Positions 34,410 to 42,791 of a stretch of DNA of 64,000 nt are shown here, one piece after another. How positions within the stretch are numbered: the first letter of the stretch is position 1; the number at the start of each line of letters is the position of its first letter. Made by a program: the position numbers and the translations under genes. The notes below the pieces were generated by a model. The model was not told the DNA's origin. It saw only the letters and a list, made by a program, of their open reading frames with translations, and made no database searches. The DNA lies in assembly GCA_017646015.1 (NCBI GenBank), contig JAGCNI010000010.1, positions 1 to 64,000 of the forward strand. Reading direction: 5' to 3'. This DNA comes from Lentisphaeria bacterium (GTDB lineage Bacteria > Verrucomicrobiota > Lentisphaeria > Victivallales > UBA1829).

Positions 34410-34811
34410 TTATTTTTCAATAAAGAAGCCTGTGCATGAAATCTGGGCGATCAATTTATTTTCATCATTGGTCACTGAAATGTCAAACAGACAAGTCCGG
34501 CGTCCTCTGTTCACCGCTTTGGCTGTTGCTTTCAATCTTTTTCCAGTACCCGGACGGATAAATGAAATCGTGGAATTCATCGCCATACATTTTTCGCCCC
34601 AGGAGTTTGCCGCCGCAGCAAATGCCAGATCGGCAAGGGTAAAAATAGCTCCGCCTTGTACCGTATTCAGGGCATTCGTACTGTTTTCATTGATTTCCAG
34701 TACGGCTTCCGCATATCCTTCCCGCAAGGTTTCGATGCGGATCTTATTGGATTTTGCAAATGTATCATTTTCATTCAGAAAGTTTTTCAACCTATCAAGA
34801 TCAAAAGACAT
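34410..34811 (-). CDS. PaaI family hotdog thioesterase
   Basis: 133 residues of the hotdog fold: N-T-V-Q-G-G-A-I-F-T-L-A-D-L-A helix with the conserved Gly-Gly and Asp, ISFIRP and AKAVNRGRRTCLFDI. PaaI-type enzymes hydrolyse acyl- or aryl-CoA esters. Full length. It is the last gene of the sigma-70 led group, 17 bases after the O-antigen ligase-like gene. Confidence 0.88.
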   Translation of the reverse strand: MSFDLDRLKNFLNENDTFAKSNKIRIETLREGYAEAVLEINENSTNALNTVQGGAIFTLADLAFAAAANSWGEKCMAMNSTISFIRPGTGKRLKATAKAVNRGRRTCLFDISVTNDENKLIAQISCTGFFIEK

Positions 34812-34828
34812 GTTACATCCTCATTGTT

Positions 34829-36658
34829 TTAATAACTGGTTCTTCCGTAGGGTGTGACGCCATCGGGGTAGTAACGCGGATTTTTCGGAGAGAGTTCTCT
34901 TGCTTTCTTCAATGCTTTTTCCGCTTCCCCGGGGTATTTTCCTGTGGATTTCAATAGAACATATTTCCGGAAATAGTATGCAGAGCGTTTGGGGGCTTTT
35001 TCGATCGCCTTTTCCAAAAGAGAGAGTGATTCATCAAAATAAAACGGTCCGAGCGATTGAAAATAATAGGAGGCAGATGCTGCCGGGAATGGTGAACGCG
35101 GATCGCATTTTTTCAACATATCATAGACCTCCTGCGGCTGCGGTCGTTTGGTCGGGTCCTGAGAGAAACGCAAATCTGTGGAAGAGTGCAGCGCATCAAA
35201 ATTGATTTCCGCTTTGATCACCTGCGGTGTATAGAGCAGCGCCGCAACGGCAAAAACGGAACAGAGTAGGAAGAAGAGGAAGGAAAAAGTTTTTTTCTCC
35301 GGAAATCCCGGCAGAGGAAGTTGGACTGGCTGTGTATCTTGCTGCAAGTTGGAAAGAATGATCATAGAGATCACGATTGCGATCCCTGTTGAGGCAACTG
35401 TTTCATAGTTCAGTTCCAGCATGGAATGGAATGTCCATGCTCCGATACCGCAGAGTAATCCGGCGGAAACAGCTGTGTTTTCCGGTTTTTCAGCACCCCT
35501 GACTTGTCCGGAAAAATACAGAACAGCAGCTGCCAGCGGCAACAGAAGAACAATTCCCGCCAGCAGAAACGGAATCACACCTGTCTGAGAACCGAAAGCC
35601 AGCAGAAAATTGTGCGGAGCATGAGGTGCTTCATCATTGACAACATTTTTCAGAATCAGGTAATCATTGAAAAATTCCCCCCAACCGGCTCCGGCAAATT
35701 GGGCAAACATCATTTTGATTGCCGCCTGAAAATAATCAAAGCGGATCAGCATGGAGTTATAACCGCGTCCGAGCTTCACGATCGCCCAGAATCCCGCCAG
35801 TCCGATTGGGATCAGGGAGTAACAGAATATCTTCCAGCGGGTGGAGAGTTTTATACAGAGAATGGTCAGATACATACCAGCCAGCAGGGCAAGAATCCCG
35901 CCGCGGCTCCCGGTTTCTTTCAGCAGAAACAGAAATAATGCAGCGCAGGGCAAAGTCAACAACAGTTTCGCAGGAAGTGGCGGAGTCACCCGGTTGCCGA
36001 GTTTCCACAGATTCCCGATCAATAACGGAAAAGTCAGCACCAGATAGCCCGCATAGGAATTGCAGACCGTAAAATCTCCGGAAACTCGTGCTTCTTTCAA
36101 ACGGTTGCCGAACTGTCCTTCCAAAATCTGAACGCCCGATATTTTTTCTTTGTTTTCGATATATTTCAAGGTGTCATCAAATCCGGAAAGATACTGATTG
36201 ACTGCCGAATATATGGAAAAGATCAGTCCCGTAATAACAGCTCTCTGCAGCCATTTGCAGAATGCGGGATTGTTTTCAATACAACGCATCAACGCCAGCG
36301 CATAACAAGCCAATCCCAGAGTGTATGCGGTATTCTGAGCTGCAAAATCCCATGTGGTTGCATGGATCCATCCTGTCAGGGAAAAAAGTGACAAGGCACA
36401 CCACAGCAGGGCATACCAACGCAGATTTTTTTCCTGTCTGACAGGAATACAGAAGAGGGTGAGAGCCAGTGTTCCGGCAGCAAATAGAGGAAAAAGCATG
36501 ATCGGCCATGCTGCCACCAGAATTGCAACCGGATCGTTCCAATAAGTCATTGGCATTTCCGGTACACCGACTGTTGACCCAAATTTCAAGGGCAGCAGAA
36601 AAGTCAGGATCAGCAGTAAAGTTTCCGGGATGATAGATAAGCTCTTTTTCAAATTCAT
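34829..36658 (-). CDS. O-antigen ligase/polymerase (Wzy/WaaL family) membrane protein
   Basis: 609 residues with about eleven or twelve membrane helices over the first ~470, including a large periplasmic loop, and a C-terminal soluble tail (~480-609) with a helical repeat that looks TPR-like (SLLEKAIEKAPKRSAYYFRKYVLL, AEKALKKARELSPKNPRYYP). This is the Wzy_C architecture plus TPR seen in many O-antigen ligase-like proteins. It could polymerise or ligate surface glycan. It is 19 bases downstream of the xer gene on the same strand. Confidence 0.82.
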   Translation of the reverse strand: MNLKKSLSIIPETLLLILTFLLPLKFGSTVGVPEMPMTYWNDPVAILVAAWPIMLFPLFAAGTLALTLFCIPVRQEKNLRWYALLWCALSLFSLTGWIHATTWDFAAQNTAYTLGLACYALALMRCIENNPAFCKWLQRAVITGLIFSIYSAVNQYLSGFDDTLKYIENKEKISGVQILEGQFGNRLKEARVSGDFTVCNSYAGYLVLTFPLLIGNLWKLGNRVTPPLPAKLLLTLPCAALFLFLLKETGSRGGILALLAGMYLTILCIKLSTRWKIFCYSLIPIGLAGFWAIVKLGRGYNSMLIRFDYFQAAIKMMFAQFAGAGWGEFFNDYLILKNVVNDEAPHAPHNFLLAFGSQTGVIPFLLAGIVLLLPLAAAVLYFSGQVRGAEKPENTAVSAGLLCGIGAWTFHSMLELNYETVASTGIAIVISMIILSNLQQDTQPVQLPLPGFPEKKTFSFLFFLLCSVFAVAALLYTPQVIKAEINFDALHSSTDLRFSQDPTKRPQPQEVYDMLKKCDPRSPFPAASASYYFQSLGPFYFDESLSLLEKAIEKAPKRSAYYFRKYVLLKSTGKYPGEAEKALKKARELSPKNPRYYPDGVTPYGRTSY

Positions 36659-36677
36659 AAATCGTTCTCCATTCTGG

Positions 36678-37661
36678 TCATGCCCGCGGATGGGCTTTCT
36701 GATAAACCGCTTTCAATCGTTCTGAACTGATATGTGTGTAGATTTGTGTTGTACTCAAATTGGCATGTCCGAGCAGTTCCTGAACACTTCGCAGATCTGC
36801 CCCGGCATCCAGAAGATGAGTTGCAAAAGAATGACGCAGCTTATGAGGTGTCATATCTGCCGGAAGTTCTGCAGAATCCAGATACAGTTTGAAATTCCTC
36901 TGAAAACTTCTCGGCGTGATCCTGCCGCCATCCTGATTGATAAATAACGGGGCTTCTTTACGGGTGTCACTTGTCCAGCTCCTCCGCAGGGAAAGATATT
37001 TTTTCAATGCCCTTTCTGCCGGAGAACCCAATGCACAGATCCGTTCTTTTTTCCCTTTCCCGCGAACCAGCATCACTCCGCTGAAAAGATCGAGCGAACC
37101 GATATTCAGATCCAGTGCTTCACTGATACGCAGCCCGCCGGAATAAATGACTTCGAGGATCGCACTGTCCCGGACTTCGGAGAGTTCTGCATGGGCATCC
37201 GATTTTGTCAACTGTTGTCCATTGGCTGCCCTCCAGTACACTGCCGGCGCATCCAGCAGACGTGCCACTTCTGCAACGGTCATATATTTGGGGAGCCGTT
37301 TGCCGCGTTTCGGGGAGACAAGGCCGGAAAATGGATTGTTGGAAACTTTGTTTTCCCGGAGCATATAACGGTAGAATGATCTCATCGCAGAGAGCTTGCG
37401 GATGATCGAGGTCTTGTTCAGATTATCATCCTGTAATGCAACCACAAAGGTACGGGCATCATGCACACTGATATCATCCCAGTCGATTTCCTGTTGCGAA
37501 AGATCCTGTTTCAGAATCAGCTCTGTAAATTGGAAAATATCCATACGGTAACTGTTCACCGTATGTTCCGAGGCATTGCGTTCTGCATTCAAATAGGCAA
37601 GAAAATTTTTCAGATTTGTATCGGCAATCTCATCCGGATATGCTGCAACTTCTTTCTGCAT
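36678..37661 (-). CDS. Tyrosine recombinase XerC/XerD-like
   Basis: 327 residues from ATG 37661 (a GTG at 37679 overlapping the upstream stop would add six). SAM-like N-domain (LKNFLAYLNAERNASEHTVNSYRMD) and catalytic domain with the R-K-H-R-H-Y set visible: GGLRISEALDL (Arg), GKGKKERI (Lys), HKLRHSFATHL (His-x-x-Arg), LLGHANLSTTQIYTH (His, Tyr nucleophile). Likely resolves chromosome dimers at dif. No mobile element borders it, and its place in an operon with a ferredoxin protein supports a housekeeping role. XerC versus XerD is not decidable here. Confidence 0.88.
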   Translation of the reverse strand: MQKEVAAYPDEIADTNLKNFLAYLNAERNASEHTVNSYRMDIFQFTELILKQDLSQQEIDWDDISVHDARTFVVALQDDNLNKTSIIRKLSAMRSFYRYMLRENKVSNNPFSGLVSPKRGKRLPKYMTVAEVARLLDAPAVYWRAANGQQLTKSDAHAELSEVRDSAILEVIYSGGLRISEALDLNIGSLDLFSGVMLVRGKGKKERICALGSPAERALKKYLSLRRSWTSDTRKEAPLFINQDGGRITPRSFQRNFKLYLDSAELPADMTPHKLRHSFATHLLDAGADLRSVQELLGHANLSTTQIYTHISSERLKAVYQKAHPRA

Positions 37662-37675
37662 GGTCAAAAATCCTG

Positions 37676-38821
37676 TCACTTCATCAGTTTCCGCATACCG
37701 CGTTCGATCACATCACAGACTTTCATCAATGTGCCTTTGCAGATCGTGATCGCTCCTTTCGGACAATGTTCCTGACAGCAGAAACAACGGATACATTCCG
37801 GATAATGGAACACCGCTTTCCCGTTGATGATCTTCAATGATTCCGGAGGACACATTTTCGCACACAGTCCGCAGCCGATACATTTCTCTTCATCCAGCAC
37901 CGGACGGGCCACCATCCATTCCCTGATATATTTTTTCAAGCCCGGAGGCAGCATGACGCCCCATTCACATAAGAGTCCGGGCGGAGGCGGCAGTTCCAAC
38001 GGTTCGATTTGCGGTTGTTCCCCGACGATCTCAAAATCCGGCAGAATATTCCGTTCCGCTGCATTCCGGAGGATCAGCAATTCTTTTCCGCCATTCAGGA
38101 GCGGAGCAACTGCCGCATCCAATGCCAGCGCATCTGTTCCCCCGACGACCCAACCCCGGTGGACAGGAGTGCCGCTGCCGGGACCGTTCCCTTCCATACA
38201 GGTGATCGCATCCAGCAGATTGAACTGCGGACGAACCGCCAGATAAATATCCAAAAGCATATCTGCAAAACGGGAGAAATCTTTTCCCACATTCAAATGC
38301 CATCCCATCCGTTCACTGCCTTTGACCAGTCCGAAAAGATTTTTGACACACAATGTCAACATCATCATCCCGTGAGTTTTGGCTTTGGCTATATCCACGA
38401 CCGCATCAAAATCCTGATATTCCGAGGCAAGTTCCAAATGATGAAAACGGGTGTTGGCATCGGTCCGCATCGGTCCGAATTTTGAAAAACAGGCAACAGG
38501 AACATCCAGACGTTTCAAGTCTTCTTCGATTTTCATCGCCCGGATCACCGCTTCCGCTGTCTGAACAGCCGGGGTCTCCAAAATGGAAACTTTTGCTCCT
38601 GCATCCAGAAATACTTTTACGCTTTCCAACAGAAATGCCGGATGTACACAGGCTGGATCTTCCGGTTTTCTCCAGGCAAGAAGATTGGGCTTGAACAGAA
38701 TTTTTTTACCGGAGATCCCACCAAAGGATTCGATTTGCGGAGCAATGACCTGTTCCAGGGCTGTGCGTAATTGCCGTGTATCATAATAAGATGAACAGGG
38801 GGAAAAACAAACTTTGTTCAT
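37676..38821 (-). CDS. DUF362 protein with C-terminal 2x[4Fe-4S] ferredoxin domain
   Basis: 381 residues: residues ~1-275 are the DUF362 domain (KILFKPNLL, AKTHGMMMLTLCVKNLFGLVKG), the C-terminal ~70 carry two C-x2-C-x2-C-x3-C-P clusters (CIGCGLCAKMCP and CIRCFCCQEHCP). DUF362-ferredoxin proteins are thought to be electron-transfer or sulfur/aromatic-related proteins in anaerobes; the role is unproven. ATG overlaps the stop of the sigma factor gene (ATGA), so it is coupled to it. Confidence 0.88.
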   Translation of the reverse strand: MNKVCFSPCSSYYDTRQLRTALEQVIAPQIESFGGISGKKILFKPNLLAWRKPEDPACVHPAFLLESVKVFLDAGAKVSILETPAVQTAEAVIRAMKIEEDLKRLDVPVACFSKFGPMRTDANTRFHHLELASEYQDFDAVVDIAKAKTHGMMMLTLCVKNLFGLVKGSERMGWHLNVGKDFSRFADMLLDIYLAVRPQFNLLDAITCMEGNGPGSGTPVHRGWVVGGTDALALDAAVAPLLNGGKELLILRNAAERNILPDFEIVGEQPQIEPLELPPPPGLLCEWGVMLPPGLKKYIREWMVARPVLDEEKCIGCGLCAKMCPPESLKIINGKAVFHYPECIRCFCCQEHCPKGAITICKGTLMKVCDVIERGMRKLMK

Positions 38822-40215
38822 GAAAAATAATCCTCAAGCTTGGAAATGATTTCCGGATTCCGGAGTTTGGTCAGGGCACTGGTTTCAATTTGACGGATCC
38901 TTTCCCGGGAAATCCTGAAATGAAGACTCATTTCATTCAGCGACATCGGTTTCTGTCCGTCCAGTCCAAAACGCAATGTCAGGATCTCACGGGTACGTGG
39001 GGAAAGCGTATCAAGGATCTCTTCCAGTTTTTCTATCAATATCTTTTTAGCAAGATTTCTCATCGGGTCATCTTCATTGTGAAGATCTCTGACTGTATCT
39101 TCCAACAGAACATCTTTTCCGTCATTCCGGGTATATACAGGAGCCTGAAGAGAAATCGGCTGCATCGCCATCCGTTTCAGAGAGTTGACTCTTTCCCGGG
39201 TCATATCAAGACGTTCCGCTATTTCTGCAATTGTGGCTTCTCTGCCGGTCTCCTGCAGAATCAGCTGTTCCATTTTATTGATCTTGCCCATCGAATTCAG
39301 CATGTGAACTGGAAGACGGATCACTCTTGCCTGTCTGCCGACAGCATGAAGAACGCTTTGTTTGATCCACCATGTTGCGTATGTACTGAACTTATGACCC
39401 AGTTCATAATCAAATTTATCAATCGCTTTGATCAGTCCGATATTGCCTTCCTGGATCAGATCTACCAGCGGGACTCCGCAACCCAGATATTTTTTTGCAA
39501 TACTGACCACCAGCCGGAGATTGGACTGAACAAGTTCATTCCGCAAATCTTCCAACTGAAAATGAAGTTTATCCAGTTCTTTGATCTGTTGCGTCAATTC
39601 CTGCGGAGAACACAGCAGATCAGAGTCCGGGAGAAGTTGTTTTCCTTCTTCCCGATTTGATTGCATGATCAACTGATGATTGTGCAACTGTTCAAGGAGT
39701 TTGCGGTATTCTTCGATCAGAACCGGATAACGGGAGAGTAATTCACTGCCTTCTTTGCGTAATTTCTGCAACTCCTTTTTTTTCTGATTCTGGAATGCCG
39801 TCAGGAGTTTTTTATACAGGATCGAGATATCCTGAAGCAGAATACGGCTTTCCAACAGGAGCCGATCGGATGTTTCTTCATCTTTGCATAAGGATTGCGG
39901 AAAAACATCAGAGAGAGATTCAACCGAATCAAGTTTTTCCAACAGCATGATATGATGCCGGTAGGTTGTGCCGAACATCGACATCCGGGAGCGGATCTGT
40001 TGATAAAGCAGGCGCATCTTCTGCCAGAGATCTTCCTCCTGTTCCGGCTGCAACGGTTCAGCCGAGGCAAGACACTGCATATACAGACGCAATACCCGGC
40101 TGCATTCCTGAGAGGTGCTCTCTTTCTCGGCAGATATCAGTATTTCTGTATCGGATGATGAAAGTGCCGCTATGCAATTTTCATCACTGATCTCAGTTTG
40201 CCTGTCATCGTTCAT
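38818..40215 (-). CDS. Sigma-70 family RNA polymerase sigma factor (RpoD/SigA-like)
   Basis: 465 residues from ATG 40215 (AGGAGC upstream); the longer frame from 40290 starts inside the -35 box and is rejected. Region 1.2 at ~40-65 (LRLYMQCLASAEPLQPEQEEDL), a ~130-residue variable helical region, then regions 2.1-2.4 (~222-290: NLRLVVSIAKKYLG, DLIQEGNIGLIKAIDKFDYE, FSTYATWWIKQSVLHAVGRQA), 3 (~295-365) and 4 (~390-460: LSPRTREILTLRFG, ISRERIRQIETSALTKLR). It has no region 1.1. It could be the primary sigma or a close alternative; the -10-binding helix looks standard, which fits the TATAAT-like promoters seen. Confidence 0.9.
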   Translation of the reverse strand: MNDDRQTEISDENCIAALSSSDTEILISAEKESTSQECSRVLRLYMQCLASAEPLQPEQEEDLWQKMRLLYQQIRSRMSMFGTTYRHHIMLLEKLDSVESLSDVFPQSLCKDEETSDRLLLESRILLQDISILYKKLLTAFQNQKKKELQKLRKEGSELLSRYPVLIEEYRKLLEQLHNHQLIMQSNREEGKQLLPDSDLLCSPQELTQQIKELDKLHFQLEDLRNELVQSNLRLVVSIAKKYLGCGVPLVDLIQEGNIGLIKAIDKFDYELGHKFSTYATWWIKQSVLHAVGRQARVIRLPVHMLNSMGKINKMEQLILQETGREATIAEIAERLDMTRERVNSLKRMAMQPISLQAPVYTRNDGKDVLLEDTVRDLHNEDDPMRNLAKKILIEKLEEILDTLSPRTREILTLRFGLDGQKPMSLNEMSLHFRISRERIRQIETSALTKLRNPEIISKLEDYFS

Positions 40216-40261
40216 CTTGTTGCTCCTGTATATTTTTCCGTTGAAAAATCCGGTCAACTGT

Positions 40262-40290
40262 ACTGTAAACGGATAGATGGCAAATGTCAA
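40262..40290 (-). promoter_or_regulatory. Promoter for the sigma factor operon
   Basis: Minus strand TTGACA (40290-40285), 17-bp spacer, TACAGT (40267-40262), 46 bases before the ATG at 40215. If the sigma factor reads this promoter it is self-transcribed. Confidence 0.8.
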
Positions 40291-40309
40291 GTTGTTTTTT
40301 GAAAATCAA

Positions 40310-40999
40310 TCAGCTTTTTTCTGTATCTGTATTACTGAAATGACAAATATTGCAGTGACGGCAATCCAATTCCTGTGGAAGATCATAGATCTTTCCGGCT
40401 TTTTCACATTTTTTCCGGTTATACAGATTCATCGCCGCAAGGATGAAGCCCATTACAATAAATCCGCCGGGTGCCTGTCCCATAACTGAAAAACCATATT
40501 CCCAGCCGGGGATCAGTTTGATCTGAAAAATCGTTCCCGCTGCAAGAAATTCGCGAATCATCCCGATCACAGTCAGTGCCAGTGTGAAGCCGAGACCCAT
40601 TCCGAGCCCGTCCAATGCAGAATAAAAAATCCCGTTTTTGGAAGCAAAGGCTTCGGCGCGTCCGAGCACAATACAGTTCACTACGATCAGAGGAATAAAA
40701 ATTCCGAGTGCGTTATACAGTGCTTCGGTATATGCCTGCATCACCAGATCCACTACGGTCACAAAGGTGGCAATCACAACAATGTAACAGGGGATCCGGA
40801 TCTTTGATGGCACAATATTCCGGATCAGTGAGATCGCTATATTGCTGCACAGAAGTACAAAGGTCGTTGCCAGCCCCATTCCCAAGCCGTTCGTTGCACT
40901 GGATGATGTCGCCAGAGAGGGACACATTCCCAGAGAAAGAACCAATACCGGATTCTCTTTCCATATCCCTTTGAAAAATTCGTTTGATGCTTTACTCAT
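40310..40999 (-). CDS. rnfE: Rnf electron transport complex subunit E
   Basis: 229 residues, about six membrane helices, with NPVLVLSLGMCPSLATSSSATNG near the N-terminus (conserved in RnfA/RnfE and NqrD/E) and AYTEALYNALGIFIPLIVVNCIVLGRAEAF. RnfA and RnfE face each other and cradle a [2Fe-2S]-type centre through such Cys residues. The C-terminus carries an extra tail with Cys213, Cys216 and Cys219 (CRHCNIC). The ATG overlaps the RnfG stop. Confidence 0.92.
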   Translation of the reverse strand: MSKASNEFFKGIWKENPVLVLSLGMCPSLATSSSATNGLGMGLATTFVLLCSNIAISLIRNIVPSKIRIPCYIVVIATFVTVVDLVMQAYTEALYNALGIFIPLIVVNCIVLGRAEAFASKNGIFYSALDGLGMGLGFTLALTVIGMIREFLAAGTIFQIKLIPGWEYGFSVMGQAPGGFIVMGFILAAMNLYNRKKCEKAGKIYDLPQELDCRHCNICHFSNTDTEKS

Positions 41000-41688
41000 T
41001 TGCTGACCTCCTGAATTTTTCCGGTCAATGCCTGGCGGTTGGCTTCAAAGGTGGATGCCGCTTTCCAGGCAAGTTGGTTGACCGCTTTGGATGAAATCGT
41101 TGCTCCTGATATATATTCCGCCTGTCCGCCGTCCTTTGTCAGCTTCCAGGGCTTTTTCCATGAATCAGACGTTCCCGCAGAGTGTCCGTTGTATTGATCC
41201 AGAATCTTGTTCGGGGGAAGTCCGGATCGTTTCGTTTCTTTCCGGAAAAGTGAGACAAGAGTTTTTTCTTCCTGCCGATCCATTGCATTGGAGCCGAGAC
41301 CGGGTGTTTCGGCATGTCCGGTAATGATAAAGGTGCGGATCGAACCATCCGGATGGAATGAAATCAGACCGTCCACATTTCCGCCATAACCGCTGTTGAC
41401 AGAAACTTTTGCGGCGAATCCAGTGATCTTTCCATTTTTTCGTGCAGTGTAGAACAGGATCTTCTGATTTTTATCAGTCTGATCTGCAAATGTATGAGTT
41501 TCAGCCATGGGATCATTGTCAAAATCCGGCAGGATCTGACGGAGTCCCTGTGCCACTTTGCGGACTTTGGCTTTTTCGATCGGTTTCTGGGTCATGATTG
41601 CAGCATATCCCATGATCGCTGCGGCAAAAGCACAGACAATGCAGAGAAATATTCCCAGATAAAACATGTTGCTTGTGTTTTTATTCAT
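40996..41688 (-). CDS. rnfG: Rnf electron transport complex subunit G
   Basis: 230 residues: N-terminal membrane helix (~10-32) and a periplasmic/extracytoplasmic FMN domain. The covalent flavin attachment motif is present as YISGATISS, with the acceptor Thr197. Also seen: GYGGNVDGLI and the HAETPGLG sequence (H-x-E-T-P-G-L-G), hallmarks of RnfG/NqrC. The ATG overlaps the RnfD stop, with GGGAG before it. Confidence 0.93.
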   Translation of the reverse strand: MNKNTSNMFYLGIFLCIVCAFAAAIMGYAAIMTQKPIEKAKVRKVAQGLRQILPDFDNDPMAETHTFADQTDKNQKILFYTARKNGKITGFAAKVSVNSGYGGNVDGLISFHPDGSIRTFIITGHAETPGLGSNAMDRQEEKTLVSLFRKETKRSGLPPNKILDQYNGHSAGTSDSWKKPWKLTKDGGQAEYISGATISSKAVNQLAWKAASTFEANRQALTGKIQEVSK

Positions 41689-42773
41689 TTGATTTCTCCC
41701 CGTCGCGGCTGGAAGGTTCCGGCAGGCGGATTCCAACCGAATGGACGTTTATAACAGAGTTTGTCGATCAGAGGAACAAGTGCATTCATGATCACAATGG
41801 CAAAACTCATTCCTTCCGGATAGGAGCCCCAGATACGGATGACACAGACAATGATCCCGATCCCGGCTCCGAAAACGATTTTTCCGAGATTTGTGACCGG
41901 ACTTGTTACGTAATCTGTTGCCATGAAGAAAGCTCCGATCATTACTCCGCCTGTGAGCAGATGAAACATCGGTCCGGGCGTTGTTCCGGGAGAGATACCG
42001 TTGACGATCCAGATGAAGATCGTAATTGTTGCCAGAATCGCCACCGGGATATAAAGACGGATGATCCCGAGGTAAACCAGACCCGCCGCTCCGATCAGAA
42101 TTGCCAACGTACTGGTTTCACCGAGACAGCCGCCGATATTTCCGAGAAAAGCATTCCAGAGAAATTCATTGGAATTGAAGATCGCCAGTTGCGTATTCGC
42201 CGCCGCAGTGGGAGTTGCAGAGGTTACAGCGGAAAATTCTGCCGCAGCAGACAGCGGAGTTGCGGAGGTGACTCCATCAAAGTGATGAAAGGCTGAGGGC
42301 AGAGGTGCCCAGGTCGTCATGGGTTTGGTCGCACCGATCAGAAGAGCCACACGGGCAACGGCTGCAGGGGTGAATGGATTTTGTCCCAATCCACCGAAAA
42401 CTTCTTTGGCAATGATGATGGCGATGAATGCACCAATCAGACAGAGCCACCACGGAATCAGCGGACTCAGATTCAAGGCAAGGATCAATCCTGTCACCAG
42501 TGCACTGAAATCTTTACAGGTATGCGGTGTTTTGGCGATCTTGCACCAGAGATATTCCATCCCGACACAGAAGATCATACACAGCAGGATCACCCGCAGC
42601 GCATTCCATCCATAGAACCAGATAGAAGCTGCTACGACCGGCAGCAGACAGAGCAATACCTGAAGCATGATCCTGGAGGTCGTCATGCTTGTCCGTATGT
42701 GCGGAGAAGAACTCAGGATCAGAGATCCTTCCTGAAGAAATTCTTTTTCCGGAACTGAATTTTTTTCATCCAT
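41685..42773 (-). CDS. rnfD: Rnf electron transport complex subunit D
   Basis: 362 residues with about nine to ten membrane helices. The covalent FMN site lies in DGVTSATPL (Thr172 as probable acceptor), and FGGLGQNPFTPAAVARVAL and GGVMIGAFFMATDYVTSPVT are the family signatures. RnfD sits at the core of ion translocation. The sequence between the two signatures includes an Ala/Thr-rich segment where lengths vary between species. RnfC precedes it by 18 bases. Confidence 0.93.
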   Translation of the reverse strand: MDEKNSVPEKEFLQEGSLILSSSPHIRTSMTTSRIMLQVLLCLLPVVAASIWFYGWNALRVILLCMIFCVGMEYLWCKIAKTPHTCKDFSALVTGLILALNLSPLIPWWLCLIGAFIAIIIAKEVFGGLGQNPFTPAAVARVALLIGATKPMTTWAPLPSAFHHFDGVTSATPLSAAAEFSAVTSATPTAAANTQLAIFNSNEFLWNAFLGNIGGCLGETSTLAILIGAAGLVYLGIIRLYIPVAILATITIFIWIVNGISPGTTPGPMFHLLTGGVMIGAFFMATDYVTSPVTNLGKIVFGAGIGIIVCVIRIWGSYPEGMSFAIVIMNALVPLIDKLCYKRPFGWNPPAGTFQPRRGEIK

Positions 42774-42791
42774 TTTTATGTTTCCTGTTTG

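Noticed and set aside
36678-37661. Xer gene as an integrase of a mobile element
   Set aside because: No attachment-site duplication, tRNA target, or phage/ICE genes around it, and it is co-transcribed with conserved genes. A housekeeping Xer is the better reading.
40216-40290. N-terminal extension of the sigma factor from a TTG at 40290
   Set aside because: The TTG is the first part of the -35 element TTGACA and there is no ribosome site. AGGAGC is placed for ATG 40215.
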